DNA from: Flavobacterium panici
GTDB lineage: Bacteria; Bacteroidota; Bacteroidia; Flavobacteriales; Flavobacteriaceae
Length of the DNA: 64,000 nucleotides
Direction: 5' to 3'
Assembly (NCBI RefSeq): GCF_903819335.1
Contig: NZ_CAIJDE010000063.1
Coordinates: forward strand, 147,249 to 211,248
Below, piece by piece: positions 26,200-34,810 of the stretch. The translations under genes and the position numbers were made by a program. Below the pieces are notes generated by a model. It was not told where the DNA came from, did not search any database, and saw nothing but the letters and a program-made list of their open reading frames with translations. The first letter of the stretch is position 1, and every line of letters starts with the position of its first letter.

Positions 26200-27552
26200 C
26201 TATTTTAGACCTAACTTTTTCAATTCTTCTTTTGCTTGTTCTGGTGTTACAGTTCTTCCATAAATAAATGCTTGAGCTTCAAAATACCTTCTATCTTGGA
26301 GCCCTCCATCAACTTTATTAAGATAAGAGTTTTCCATAATTTTATTTGCAGCTGCAACACCTCCCGATTTCATTGCTTCAAGAACTTGATGTGTTAAAGT
26401 TCTGTTTTCATTACTCCCAGGACCACCATTATAAGTCATATCAACTAGAGCAAAATACTGGCTTCTGTTAAATTGCCCTGTTAAATCCATATTTTCCATT
26501 TTCTGATTTAAAGCATTTTCCGCTGATATAACATCTTGTGCCAAAAAAGTAACAGCTTGATCAAAAGTTATTGATTTTGGATCAGTCGATTTTATAGCTC
26601 CATCGTGCAATTTATGTCCAAACCCAATAGTAGTATGTTTGGCTTTATTACTATCTAAATCATAAACGTTCAAAGATAAATTCTCATATAAAGCTATTTC
26701 ATACAAGCCCTCCGCATTCAATTTCATAGTTGGTTGAAACATATTACCGTAATTATGTTCTTTTTTTATTGGGTCATAATCAACAATAGATTTATGAGCC
26801 ATCTCAGAAAATTTAATTTTAGTAAGAGAGTCCAGAACTTCTGTTTTTGTAAAAGTTGTTAACACCGCTTTTGTACCATTTATAGCTCCTCCCTGCCCGC
26901 TACTAGTACTGTTAATATGAAGTATCCCATTATCATAAACTACTCCTTGTGGAATTGTACTTGGTCCTTTGTAATTATTAACTACAGGAACTTCATTTAA
27001 AACTATGCCTGGCAGGTTGTTATTATTTATTTCTCTTCCACCAGCACTAACTTCTCTATTGAGAAAATCATACATTTGATTATTTGTAACATTTCCATTG
27101 TTAGCATTTAAAAAACCTAAATAACGACTAATGGCAGTAGGATCGTTTGTTGTTCTACTTCCATCAGAATTTAATATCCATCCACCATTATTGTAATTAT
27201 AGTTATAGCTAGAATTAGAACTAAAACTAGATGTCGATGAATTTAAATTATTTATTCCTAAAGTATTACCAGTATAAAAAGGTGATCCCGGATAACTACT
27301 TTCTCCAGCACCTGTTATGGAACCACTACCATAAACACCGCCGCCTACAGCATTTGCTCCTCCAAACCCACCGTAATTACTTCCAGTAAAACTTGTGTTG
27401 AATGGATTTGTACTAAGAGCTGGACCAGCTCCCCCACCAAGACCAGAACCTGCTGTGCCTCCTCCGCCAGAACCTCCAATAATTTCTCTCATTCCATCTC
27501 TTTCCAACATTCCTGCGATATCAGAAAATTTAATTTTTTTAGTAGTTTTCAT
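26200..27552 (-). CDS. Double-glycine-leader protein with GH24 lysozyme domain
   Basis: 450 aa. The N-terminus is a double-glycine leader: Gly26-Gly27 with hydrophobic residues at -4 (I24), -7 (M21) and -12 (L16), then Gly/Ser (GGSGGGGTAGSG). Residues about 28-135 are a Gly/Ser/Asn/Tyr-rich low-complexity linker (e.g. SFSSNSSYNYNYNN). Residues about 275-445 match the GH24 phage-type muramidase: catalytic Glu E290 (LYENLSLNVYD), D298 or D300, THR308 in HTTIGFGHKLHDG, then FNRSQYFALVDMTYNGG and GGLQDRRYFEAQAF. It should cleave peptidoglycan glycans after export through the neighbouring C39-ABC/HlyD system. There are no phage genes nearby. Confidence 0.85.
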   Translation of the reverse strand: MKTTKKIKFSDIAGMLERDGMREIIGGSGGGGTAGSGLGGGAGPALSTNPFNTSFTGSNYGGFGGANAVGGGVYGSGSITGAGESSYPGSPFYTGNTLGINNLNSSTSSFSSNSSYNYNYNNGGWILNSDGSRTTNDPTAISRYLGFLNANNGNVTNNQMYDFLNREVSAGGREINNNNLPGIVLNEVPVVNNYKGPSTIPQGVVYDNGILHINSTSSGQGGAINGTKAVLTTFTKTEVLDSLTKIKFSEMAHKSIVDYDPIKKEHNYGNMFQPTMKLNAEGLYEIALYENLSLNVYDLDSNKAKHTTIGFGHKLHDGAIKSTDPKSITFDQAVTFLAQDVISAENALNQKMENMDLTGQFNRSQYFALVDMTYNGGPGSNENRTLTHQVLEAMKSGGVAAANKIMENSYLNKVDGGLQDRRYFEAQAFIYGRTVTPEQAKEELKKLGLK

Positions 27553-27630
27553 AAGTTTAAAAGTTTTATAGTAGTAAATTACATTTAAATAATATTTAAT
27601 TAATATTATTTATATTGTTAAAAAAAATTA

Positions 27631-29208
27631 TCAATCATAATTTAATTTTATTGTTTTAGCATGAAGACCCAGTTTTATTCTACCAAAAATCAACTCTTCA
27701 AATTCAGAATAATTCTTGTGTAATTCATTAGCCTCAAAATTTTGTTTTAGTTCATCTAGTAGTTCTCTAATCGTTTTCGATATTTTTAGAATATCCAAAA
27801 TGAGTATATCTAATAAATCAACATACAAAAGTGAAAATCTATTTTGGTCACACTCTGGAACTATTAAAGTTGTAATAAACGCAGCCGATTCTTCAAGTTT
27901 AATAATTTCTCCTTCTTTTTTTACTTTTTGTTTTTCAATAAAAGAACTCCAATTATACTTGCTTTCAATTTTCTGATAATCATTATCTCTTATTACTTTT
28001 TTATTATAAATTCCAATAGTGTCTTGAAATAAATCTTGAAAATAAAAGCTAGCTTTACAATCACGTGCGTATAAATAATCCTTAGAAAGTAAAAGAAAAT
28101 CTTTTCTAAGTATCGTATTTATTTTTGAATTAAATATTTCAAAATCTATAAATTGGCTTTTGTTTAAATTAAAATTTCCTAATTCTTTTTTGAGATCTCG
28201 TTTGAAATCGAAATTTAATGAGGTTATAGACTCTCTTTCAACTTTTAGACTCTTATTTATTAGACAATTGTATCTTTTAACCAAACACACTTCATCTAAA
28301 TCATCTAAATTATAATAGTTCTTAAAAAGCGGCAATTTGTTCTTTTTAAATAAATCAATTATTCTATAATAGTACTCAGGATAATCTTGTCGAAGTCGAT
28401 TAGCCATTTGTTTACAAACAAAATCATTTCGCTTATAACTCCCCAATAAATGTAAATAATGCTTTTCATAAGGAACTCTTCCAAAATCACCAAAACCTTT
28501 ATATTGATTGTCTCCAATTGTTTCCGGCAAAAGAACATTTACTTTTTTATTTTGTTTCTTTGCCAAACAGTAAAAAAGATATTGTTCAAAAAAAATATTG
28601 AAATTTGAAACATTTATTTTAGAAAGATTCAATATATTTTTTCCTACAAAATCAAAAGATTTCGATGCATATTCTTTAAAGAATGAAATATCATTACCTC
28701 CAAATATTCCTGCATTATAAGCTAAAATTGGGTTTTTAGATTTTCTCTCCTCTCGAATTTCATCTGGGAAGAAGTTTAATGCAGATTCTAAAGAGATCAT
28801 TATTTTTTCATAATAATCCGTAGCTGCTTCCATATTTTGGGCAATTAAGTTTCCCGATAGTAAAGTATCTTCGAACTTTTTCCAAATAAATACATCTCCA
28901 TCCACATGCAGAAAAGGTTTTTCTTGTTGTGAATAAGCCATTATTTTAGGTAAAGCCCAAAGCTGAGGATGATAAATGTTTAAAAAATCAAGATTACATT
29001 CAACATCAGTATAAGGAAGCTGCAAAGTATCAACCAACATCTTTGCAGAAACACTATCGCTATAGAGAATTAATTCTGGATAATATTGTTTTAATTGTAA
29101 ACAACTCAACGACCAGGACATTAAGTTATATTCAGGAGAAAGCCAGCCCGAATTTGAGGTTAATAAGCTTGATTTATTACATGTCCATGCGCTTTGAATT
29201 ATCCTCAT
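27631..29208 (-). CDS. Glycosyltransferase-like protein (DUF6734-type)
   Basis: 525 aa, no signal peptide. The N-terminal about 260 residues look like a GT-A fold: MRIIQSAWTCNK, a DxD-like motif in FLHVDGDVFIWKKF (about residue 98) and AYNAGIFGGND (about 168). The pattern resembles the DUF6734 family that, as I recall, sits near peptide-export loci in Flavobacteriia. The C-terminal 250 residues are unrecognised. It is the first gene of the minus-strand exporter cluster, 78 bp before the lysozyme gene. A cytoplasmic glycosyltransferase here could modify the Ser/Thr/Asn-rich linker of the cargo before export; this is untested inference. Confidence 0.65.
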   Translation of the reverse strand: MRIIQSAWTCNKSSLLTSNSGWLSPEYNLMSWSLSCLQLKQYYPELILYSDSVSAKMLVDTLQLPYTDVECNLDFLNIYHPQLWALPKIMAYSQQEKPFLHVDGDVFIWKKFEDTLLSGNLIAQNMEAATDYYEKIMISLESALNFFPDEIREERKSKNPILAYNAGIFGGNDISFFKEYASKSFDFVGKNILNLSKINVSNFNIFFEQYLFYCLAKKQNKKVNVLLPETIGDNQYKGFGDFGRVPYEKHYLHLLGSYKRNDFVCKQMANRLRQDYPEYYYRIIDLFKKNKLPLFKNYYNLDDLDEVCLVKRYNCLINKSLKVERESITSLNFDFKRDLKKELGNFNLNKSQFIDFEIFNSKINTILRKDFLLLSKDYLYARDCKASFYFQDLFQDTIGIYNKKVIRDNDYQKIESKYNWSSFIEKQKVKKEGEIIKLEESAAFITTLIVPECDQNRFSLLYVDLLDILILDILKISKTIRELLDELKQNFEANELHKNYSEFEELIFGRIKLGLHAKTIKLNYD

Positions 29209-29326
29209 GATTTATTACTTATGCTTATCGCAATGTAATAACATGTTTTTTAAAAAGAATCCACGATACGTCTAAAAAACAACAGAATAAGGTTTATTTG
29301 AAAAACAAAAAAAATAAATACTTAAA

Positions 29327-29557
29327 TTAAGGCTTTGGATATTGCTTTTTGATATTCCGAATCAATTCTTCCAAACCATTTAATTTCAGCTCATAAATAA
29401 GCTGCAACTGCTGTCCTAATTCTCCTTTTGGAAAACCTTTATTGTGATACCAAACTACGTAATATTCAGGTAAATCGATTAAAAAGCGTCCTTCGTATTT
29501 CCCGAAAGGCATTTTGGTATGTGCTAATTTTATTAGAAGTTTTTTGTCTTGTTCCAT
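29327..29557 (-). CDS. DUF3820 family protein
   Basis: 76 aa from MEQDKKLLIKLA. It contains the family signature MPFGKYEGRFLIDLPEYYVV and WYHNKGFPKGELG. DUF3820 proteins are small cytoplasmic proteins of unclear role; some annotations call them quorum-sensing-regulated virulence factors, for which nothing here gives support. The frame is open upstream to 29761, but that stretch runs through palindromic repeats and is not coding. Confidence 0.85.
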   Translation of the reverse strand: MEQDKKLLIKLAHTKMPFGKYEGRFLIDLPEYYVVWYHNKGFPKGELGQQLQLIYELKLNGLEELIRNIKKQYPKP

Positions 29558-29656
29558 TTTTTTAAAAGAAAAAGAAGCAAGAGGAAAGAATATAGAATTA
29601 TTCTCTCTTCTTGCTTCCATTGAATGCAAAGCTATTATTATTTTCCTTTTCTTTTT

Positions 29657-29793
29657 GCCACAGATTAAAAAGATTTTCACAGATTTATTATTCTGTTTTT
29701 GCCACGAATTACACAAATTTCCACAAATTAAATTCGTGATAATTCGTGTAATTCGTGGCAAAAAAAATCATTTTAATCTTTTTAATCTGTGGC
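29657..29793. repeat. Outer GCCACAGATT element interrupted by another repeat
   Basis: The left arm GCCACAGATTAAAAAGATTT (29657) and right arm AATCTTTTTAATCTGTGGC (ending 29793) are complementary and belong to the family at 5972-6060. Between the arms lies a complete GCCACGAATT element (29701-29759). Confidence 0.75.
29701..29759. repeat. Inner GCCACGAATT element
   Basis: GCCACGAATTACACAAATTT at 29701 is mirrored by AATTCGTGTAATTCGTGGC ending at 29759. It is a 59-bp complete palindrome sitting inside the element at 29657-29793. Confidence 0.8.
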
Positions 29794-29833
29794 AAAAAAA
29801 CTTAGCACCCCAGTCCCTCAGAACCTTAGCATC

Positions 29834-31762
29834 TTAATAATGCCATCTCACAAAAGCTTCCATTGCTGCGTAAGTTGATAAACCTAATTGTTGGTATAAA
29901 GCAGCTGTTTCAGCATTTCTGTCTTCCGCTCTCTGCCAAAATTCTCTGGCGTCTGTTCCCTGAAAAACAACTCCGTCTTTTTGAGATTGATGTTTAAAGA
30001 TTCCGTGGCGTTTTGCTAAAACCTGATCCGGGCTCATTGGAACAGCCATTTCAACCTCGTCGATTCCCCATTCCTGCCATGCTCCTCTGTACAACCACAA
30101 CCAGCAGTCGTTCATAAACGGTTTTGGTTTTAAAGCTTTTACAGCTTCAAAAATCGCATCCAGACAAACTTTATGCGTTCCGTGCGGATCTGCTAAATCT
30201 CCTGCAGCATATATTTGGTGTGGTTTGATTTTTTCGATCAAATCCATTGTCAATTGAATATCTTCTTGTCCAATTGGTTTCTTTTCAATAGTTCCGGTTT
30301 CATAAAATGGAAGTTCCATAAAGTGAATCTGATCATCAGTCAAACCAACAAAATGACTTGTTGCTCTCGCCTCTCCTTTTCTGATTAATCCTTTAATGTA
30401 TCTTACCTCTGGAATATCAATTTCACTGTTCTTTTTATTTTCTAAAAACGTTTGTGCTTTTTTATAAATGTTATCTGCTTCTTCGCTTTTGATGTTGAAT
30501 TTTTCATTGTAGTCAATAACGAATCTTGCAAAACGCAATGCTTCATCATCCGCAACAGCGATATTTCCTGAAGTCTGATAAGCCACGTGAACTTCATGTC
30601 CCTGTTCCTGCAGACGCATGAAAGTACCTCCCATACTAATAATATCATCATCAGGATGCGGGCTGAAAATCAATACACGTTTTTTAGCAGGTTCTGCTCT
30701 TTCAGGTCGATTGGTGTCTTCCGCATTTGGTTTTCCTCCAGGCCAGCCTGTAATGGTGTTTTGAAGTTTATTGAATATTTTAATGTTGATGTCATAAGCA
30801 GGGCCAGAATCTGCCAATAAATCGCTCATTCCGTTTTCAATATAATCAGCGTCGGTAAGCATTAAAATTGGTTTTTTAAGATCAAGTGCCAATCCTAAAA
30901 CTGCTTTACGAGTTAATTTATCTGTCCAAACGATTTTTTCTACCAGCCAAGGTTTATTGATTCTTGTTAGTTTTGAAGATGCTTCTTTATCTAAAATAAA
31001 AACAGCATCATCATGTTCTTGCAGGAATGAAGCCGGAACTCTGTTTGTAACTTCATCCTCAACAGATCTTTTTACAATATTGGCTTTTCCTTCTCCCCAA
31101 GCCAGTAAAATAACTCTTTTGGCTTCCATAATTTTTTTAACTCCAAGTGTAATGGCAGTTCTTGGTGTATTGTTTAATCCGAAGAAATCTTTGCTTGCGG
31201 CAACTCTTGTGATATGATCCAATGCAACTAATCTTGTTTTAGAGTTTTGAAGCGAACCTGATTCGTTAAAACCAATATGCCCGTTTCCACCAATTCCAAG
31301 TATCTGAAGATCGATTCCGCCCAAAGTTTCAATTTTTGCTTCGTATTCGTGGCAGTAATCTGCGATTTGTTCTTTTGTTAAAAGTCCGTCTGGAACGTGG
31401 GCGTTTTCAGGTAAAATATCAACGTGGTCAAACAAAAGTTCTTTCATGAAACGAACGTAGCTGTTGATTGAGTTGGGTTCCATTGGATAATACTCATCCA
31501 GATTGAAACTAATTACGTTTTTAAAACTTAATCCTTCTTCTTTATGAAGTCTCACTAATTCTGCATACAATCCTTTTGGAGAAGAACCTGTTGCTAAACC
31601 TAAAATACAAGGTTTATTTTCTTTTTGTTTCGATTGAATTAAAGCTGCAATTTCCTGTGCAACGGCTTTTGAAGCTTCGCCTGAATTTTCAAAAACAACG
31701 GTGTTGATGTTTTCGAAGCGTTTTTCAAAACCGGTTGCTTTGTCTATTTTACTTTTTAACAT
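29834..31762 (-). CDS. nagB: Glucosamine-6-phosphate deaminase fused to PIG-L-type domain
   Basis: 642 aa. Residues about 15-290 are NagB: GLATGSSPKGLYAEL, catalytic Asp in FNLDEYYPM and GIGGNGHIGFNESG. Residues about 365-630 form a LmbE/PIG-L deacetylase-like domain with the zinc motif SPHPDDD and a later DPHGTHK. NagB converts glucosamine-6-phosphate to fructose-6-phosphate and ammonia. The C-terminal domain suggests a linked N-deacetylation, which would make it a two-step enzyme for GlcNAc-type sugars. This long form is common in Bacteroidota. Its promoter is at 32057-32088, with a long leader holding a terminator-like hairpin. Confidence 0.93.
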   Translation of the reverse strand: MLKSKIDKATGFEKRFENINTVVFENSGEASKAVAQEIAALIQSKQKENKPCILGLATGSSPKGLYAELVRLHKEEGLSFKNVISFNLDEYYPMEPNSINSYVRFMKELLFDHVDILPENAHVPDGLLTKEQIADYCHEYEAKIETLGGIDLQILGIGGNGHIGFNESGSLQNSKTRLVALDHITRVAASKDFFGLNNTPRTAITLGVKKIMEAKRVILLAWGEGKANIVKRSVEDEVTNRVPASFLQEHDDAVFILDKEASSKLTRINKPWLVEKIVWTDKLTRKAVLGLALDLKKPILMLTDADYIENGMSDLLADSGPAYDINIKIFNKLQNTITGWPGGKPNAEDTNRPERAEPAKKRVLIFSPHPDDDIISMGGTFMRLQEQGHEVHVAYQTSGNIAVADDEALRFARFVIDYNEKFNIKSEEADNIYKKAQTFLENKKNSEIDIPEVRYIKGLIRKGEARATSHFVGLTDDQIHFMELPFYETGTIEKKPIGQEDIQLTMDLIEKIKPHQIYAAGDLADPHGTHKVCLDAIFEAVKALKPKPFMNDCWLWLYRGAWQEWGIDEVEMAVPMSPDQVLAKRHGIFKHQSQKDGVVFQGTDAREFWQRAEDRNAETAALYQQLGLSTYAAMEAFVRWHY

Positions 31763-31985
31763 GATATAGTTTTTTTTATTCTTCGGATTTATGAATCGGC
31801 TTTAAGCCTGAAAATTTTATTTTTACATCGCAAAAACGCAAGCCAAAACATTGCTAAAACAATAGCAATCAATACCATATAAAGATAAAACCTTTATAAA
31901 TGGAATACAACAAAATTTAAATTATTGAATTAGGGCAGAATTTGGAATATCATTTTTATCTCACTTAGAGATTCCAAATAATATT

Positions 31986-32012
31986 AAAAAAGTGATTCTC
32001 GTTTTCACTTTT
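31986..32012 (-). promoter_or_regulatory. Terminator-like hairpin in the nagB leader
   Basis: On the minus strand, AAAAGTGA (32012-32005) pairs with TCACTTTT (31995-31988) around a 9-nt loop, followed by two more T. It lies between the nagB promoter and its ATG, so it could be an attenuator. A second hairpin (TTTGGAAT / ATTCCAAA, about 31942-31980) follows it. No competing anti-terminator was worked out. Confidence 0.35.
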
Positions 32013-32056
32013 GATATTGCATTATTTTTGCATAAATATGCGTATTTTTTGCAAGG

Positions 32057-32088
32057 CAAAGATACTTCATATTATATTTAAGAACCAA
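32057..32088 (-). promoter_or_regulatory. Promoter of nagB
   Basis: Minus strand TTG (32088-32086), 21 nt, then TATCTTTG (32064-32057), a full match to the Bacteroidota consensus. It predicts a 5' leader of about 285 nt before the ATG at 31762. The rest of the 31763-32137 gap holds no gene. Confidence 0.6.
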
Positions 32089-32137
32089 TATTTGATATGA
32101 ATATTTTGTTAATTTTTTTAATTATGAGAATTGCATA

Positions 32138-32165
32138 AAAAAAGCCGTCAATATTGACGGCTTTT
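32138..32165 (-). terminator. Terminator after the OsmC gene
   Basis: Perfect palindrome AAAAGCCGTCAAT / ATTGACGGCTTTT (32140-32165), followed on the minus strand by a T-run. It lies 20 bp after the osmC-family stop codon. Confidence 0.9.
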
Positions 32166-32185
32166 AGAATATATCGTAAAAAAAA

Positions 32186-32587
32186 TTATTTCCAATTAAA
32201 GGTTACATTTTTTTCAATTTCGGAACTTAGGCTTAAAAACACCGGACAAGTCATTGCAGCACGTTCTAAGATGATTTTACTCTTTTCATCGGCGTTGCTT
32301 TTTAGTTCAAAAACAACTTCGATTGCACCAATTCTTCTTGGTTCTGCATTCATAATTTTAGTTACTTCGGCAGTTGAACCAGCTAAATCTACGTTTAAAT
32401 CACGGGCTTTAATTCCCATAATGGTAAACATGCAGCTTGCTAAAGCATTTGCAACTGTATCTGTTGGAGAAAAAGCTTCTCCTTTTCCGTTATTATCAAG
32501 CGGTGCATCAGAAATGATTTCACTTCCAGATTGTATATGTATTGAACTTGTTCTTAAATCGCCTAAGTAGGTTACTTTTGATGTCAT
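32186..32587 (-). CDS. OsmC family protein
   Basis: 133 aa OsmC/Ohr fold with the two redox cysteines (NALASCMFTIMGIKAR and AAMTCPVFLSLSSEI) and a Gly/Thr segment near the middle (GKGEAFSPTDTVANALAS). Members of this subgroup reduce organic peroxides or are stress-related thiol proteins. The ATG overlaps the stop codon of the upstream LysM gene by one base, so the two are coupled in translation. Confidence 0.9.
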   Translation of the reverse strand: MTSKVTYLGDLRTSSIHIQSGSEIISDAPLDNNGKGEAFSPTDTVANALASCMFTIMGIKARDLNVDLAGSTAEVTKIMNAEPRRIGAIEVVFELKSNADEKSKIILERAAMTCPVFLSLSSEIEKNVTFNWK

Positions 32588-34716
32588 TAATTTGCTTCTT
32601 TTAAAGTTAAGTCTGAATCGTAATATAATATGTAGACACCTTTATTTGCGTGTCCGCCATCTTCTTTTTTATAAAATTGAAATTTATTATCCACTTGCTG
32701 TGTCGTCATTAAATCTGCCGTTTCCTGATACGTTTTTCCCTGAACCAAACGCATCATAGTGTCAAAAGTTACATCAAAACCTCTGGTTGCATAGGTATTA
32801 GGATAAACTTTATTTTTCAATTTATAATCTTTTTTAAAGATCGAAACTGCCTGATCGTCGCTGTCACGAGTTACAGACGGATACATTAATTTCAATTTTA
32901 CCAAATTGTCAAAACTAATTTCGTCGGTATCAAGTGTGCTGTTTGGTTCTAAAATTACCAATTGCACCTGACATGTTTTTTGAGCATCGGTCAACGCTTT
33001 GATTACCGTTTTAATCATCGCTGTATTCCCCGTTTCCATTACAACATAGTTCATTCGGGTTGGCAGTAATAAGCTCTTTAAATTCGCAGCATCTAAACCG
33101 CCAGCTTCTGTTAAAGCCGCAAAAACAACTCCTTTTTGATTTTGTTTGATATAACTAATAACTGATTCTTTCTTCTTATCTACAACAGCTACAATGTTTC
33201 CGTTTCTAGCCCTCATATAATCGAAAATTGCACTTCGAACCACATCATTTGAAGGGATTGTCTGGTACAAATTATCAATAGGATTTGCCACATCTTTTGA
33301 TAATGGCGAAATAACAGGCACATTATATAAACGAAGTGAATTTGCTGTAGACTCAGCATTGTTTTGGTAAAACGGCCCAACAACTGCATCTGCTTCCTGC
33401 AATTTATTTTGTGCAATTAAACTCGAAATATTCGATGTTGTTTTTGTTTCCTGCGAATCATAAATAGCAACATCAATTGGTAATTTCAATGTTCTGGCAG
33501 AATCTATCGCCATCATTGCTCCCGAATAAAAATCCAGCGTCATGTTTAAAAATTTATCTGTTTTTAAACGGGCAGCTGTTCCGGTTGTATCGCTTTGTAA
33601 TTTAGCCAGGTTAAACGGAAGTAATAAAACTACTTTCTTACGTTCGTTTTGACCTCTTTTTTTAGTTAGTTCTACAATTTCCGGATCTGCAGAAACCGTT
33701 TCAGATTTTACTTTATCTACAATTTTAATTCCGCCTCCAGTGCTTTCAACTGGTTTTTCAGCTGGTTTTTCGATCGCTTTTTCAACTGGTTTTTCTACAG
33801 AAGTTTGTACAGGTTTTTCAGCTGGCTGTGCTTGTGCTACAATAGGAGCCGGAGCTACATATCCTGTTGGAACTTTTAAAACCATTCCTTCTTTTACACC
33901 TTCAGAAAGTGATGGATTTAAAGCAGTTAATTCTTCTTGGGTCAAATGAAAAACTCTTCCTAAACTATAAAATGTTTCTTTTGGTTTTACCTGATATTCC
34001 ATATAAGAAACTGCTTTTTTAGATTCTGCAGGTTTCTTCGTTTCTTCAGGTTTTACAGCTGTAGTAACAGGCGCTGTAACTTCTGTTTTTGGAGCAGTTC
34101 CTTTAATTGTCAATCGATATCCAACTGGTAAACTTGTTACAATTTCAGGGTTTTTCTTTTCTAATTCTTCTATTGAAATTCCGTATTGTTTGGCAATTCC
34201 AAATTTAGTTTCCTTTGGCTGAACATCGTGATAAACATATTTTTCAGCTCCTTTTTGTTTTTTGTCTGAAGTTGCTGCAGCTTTTGATGCAGAACCTTTT
34301 CCAGGAATTGTCAATGTCTGCCCAGGCTGTAAACCGTCAGTAACCAGAAAAGGATTTGCTGCTTTTAAAGCTTCATCACTAATACCATATTTTTTTTCAA
34401 GACCAAACAATGTTTCTTTCGGCTGTACTTCGTGCGTAGTCGCTTTTCCATTACTGGTAGATTTTACCGCAGCTGTTTCTTTTTTGTCAGTATTTTTATT
34501 TGATGCTGCCGGAATCAGCAAAACCGTATTTGGTTTCACGCCATTACGCGCATCCGGATTTAATTCATAAATATCAAAAGGCGTAACCTTAAATTTTTGA
34601 GCAATTTGGTTAACCGTTTCTCCACTTGAAACTGTGTATTTCACCACTTTTCCTTGCGAAAAAGCAGAACAGGTTACAAAAAAAACAAGTAAAAATAATG
34701 TTGAATAATATTTCAT
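32587..34716 (-). CDS. LysM-repeat protein with periplasmic-binding-like domain
   Basis: 709 aa. Signal peptide (MKYYSTLFLLVFFVTCSAFS), four LysM domains (near 24-70, 90-140, 158-206 and 235-285, e.g. YTVSSGETVNQIAQKFKV), a Glu/Lys/Pro repeat linker (EKPVEKAIEKPAEKPVE), then a type I periplasmic-binding fold (about 355-700: KKVVLLLPFNLAK, ADAVVGPFYQNNAES, YNVPVISPLSKD). The binding domain resembles LivJ/LpoA-type proteins. LysM should hold it to peptidoglycan, so a role in cell-wall synthesis control like LpoA is plausible. It is encoded between another LysM gene and osmC. Confidence 0.87.
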   Translation of the reverse strand: MKYYSTLFLLVFFVTCSAFSQGKVVKYTVSSGETVNQIAQKFKVTPFDIYELNPDARNGVKPNTVLLIPAASNKNTDKKETAAVKSTSNGKATTHEVQPKETLFGLEKKYGISDEALKAANPFLVTDGLQPGQTLTIPGKGSASKAAATSDKKQKGAEKYVYHDVQPKETKFGIAKQYGISIEELEKKNPEIVTSLPVGYRLTIKGTAPKTEVTAPVTTAVKPEETKKPAESKKAVSYMEYQVKPKETFYSLGRVFHLTQEELTALNPSLSEGVKEGMVLKVPTGYVAPAPIVAQAQPAEKPVQTSVEKPVEKAIEKPAEKPVESTGGGIKIVDKVKSETVSADPEIVELTKKRGQNERKKVVLLLPFNLAKLQSDTTGTAARLKTDKFLNMTLDFYSGAMMAIDSARTLKLPIDVAIYDSQETKTTSNISSLIAQNKLQEADAVVGPFYQNNAESTANSLRLYNVPVISPLSKDVANPIDNLYQTIPSNDVVRSAIFDYMRARNGNIVAVVDKKKESVISYIKQNQKGVVFAALTEAGGLDAANLKSLLLPTRMNYVVMETGNTAMIKTVIKALTDAQKTCQVQLVILEPNSTLDTDEISFDNLVKLKLMYPSVTRDSDDQAVSIFKKDYKLKNKVYPNTYATRGFDVTFDTMMRLVQGKTYQETADLMTTQQVDNKFQFYKKEDGGHANKGVYILYYDSDLTLKEAN

Positions 34717-34810
34717 AATAAAGGCTAAAACAATTTAATTTTTAATTCAAAAACAAGATACTAATTTCTCGTATACAAGATTCACGCCACTTGTCGATTC
34801 TTCCAAAAAA

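Noticed and set aside
26200..27552. Prophage endolysin
   Set aside because: No phage genes are nearby and the protein has a double-glycine leader and an adjacent dedicated exporter.
29558..29761. Long N-terminal extension of the DUF3820 protein
   Set aside because: It runs through two palindromic repeats; the family domain begins at 29557.
32154..32570. Plus-strand ORF opposite the OsmC gene
   Set aside because: It is antisense to a well-conserved gene and starts within the terminator.
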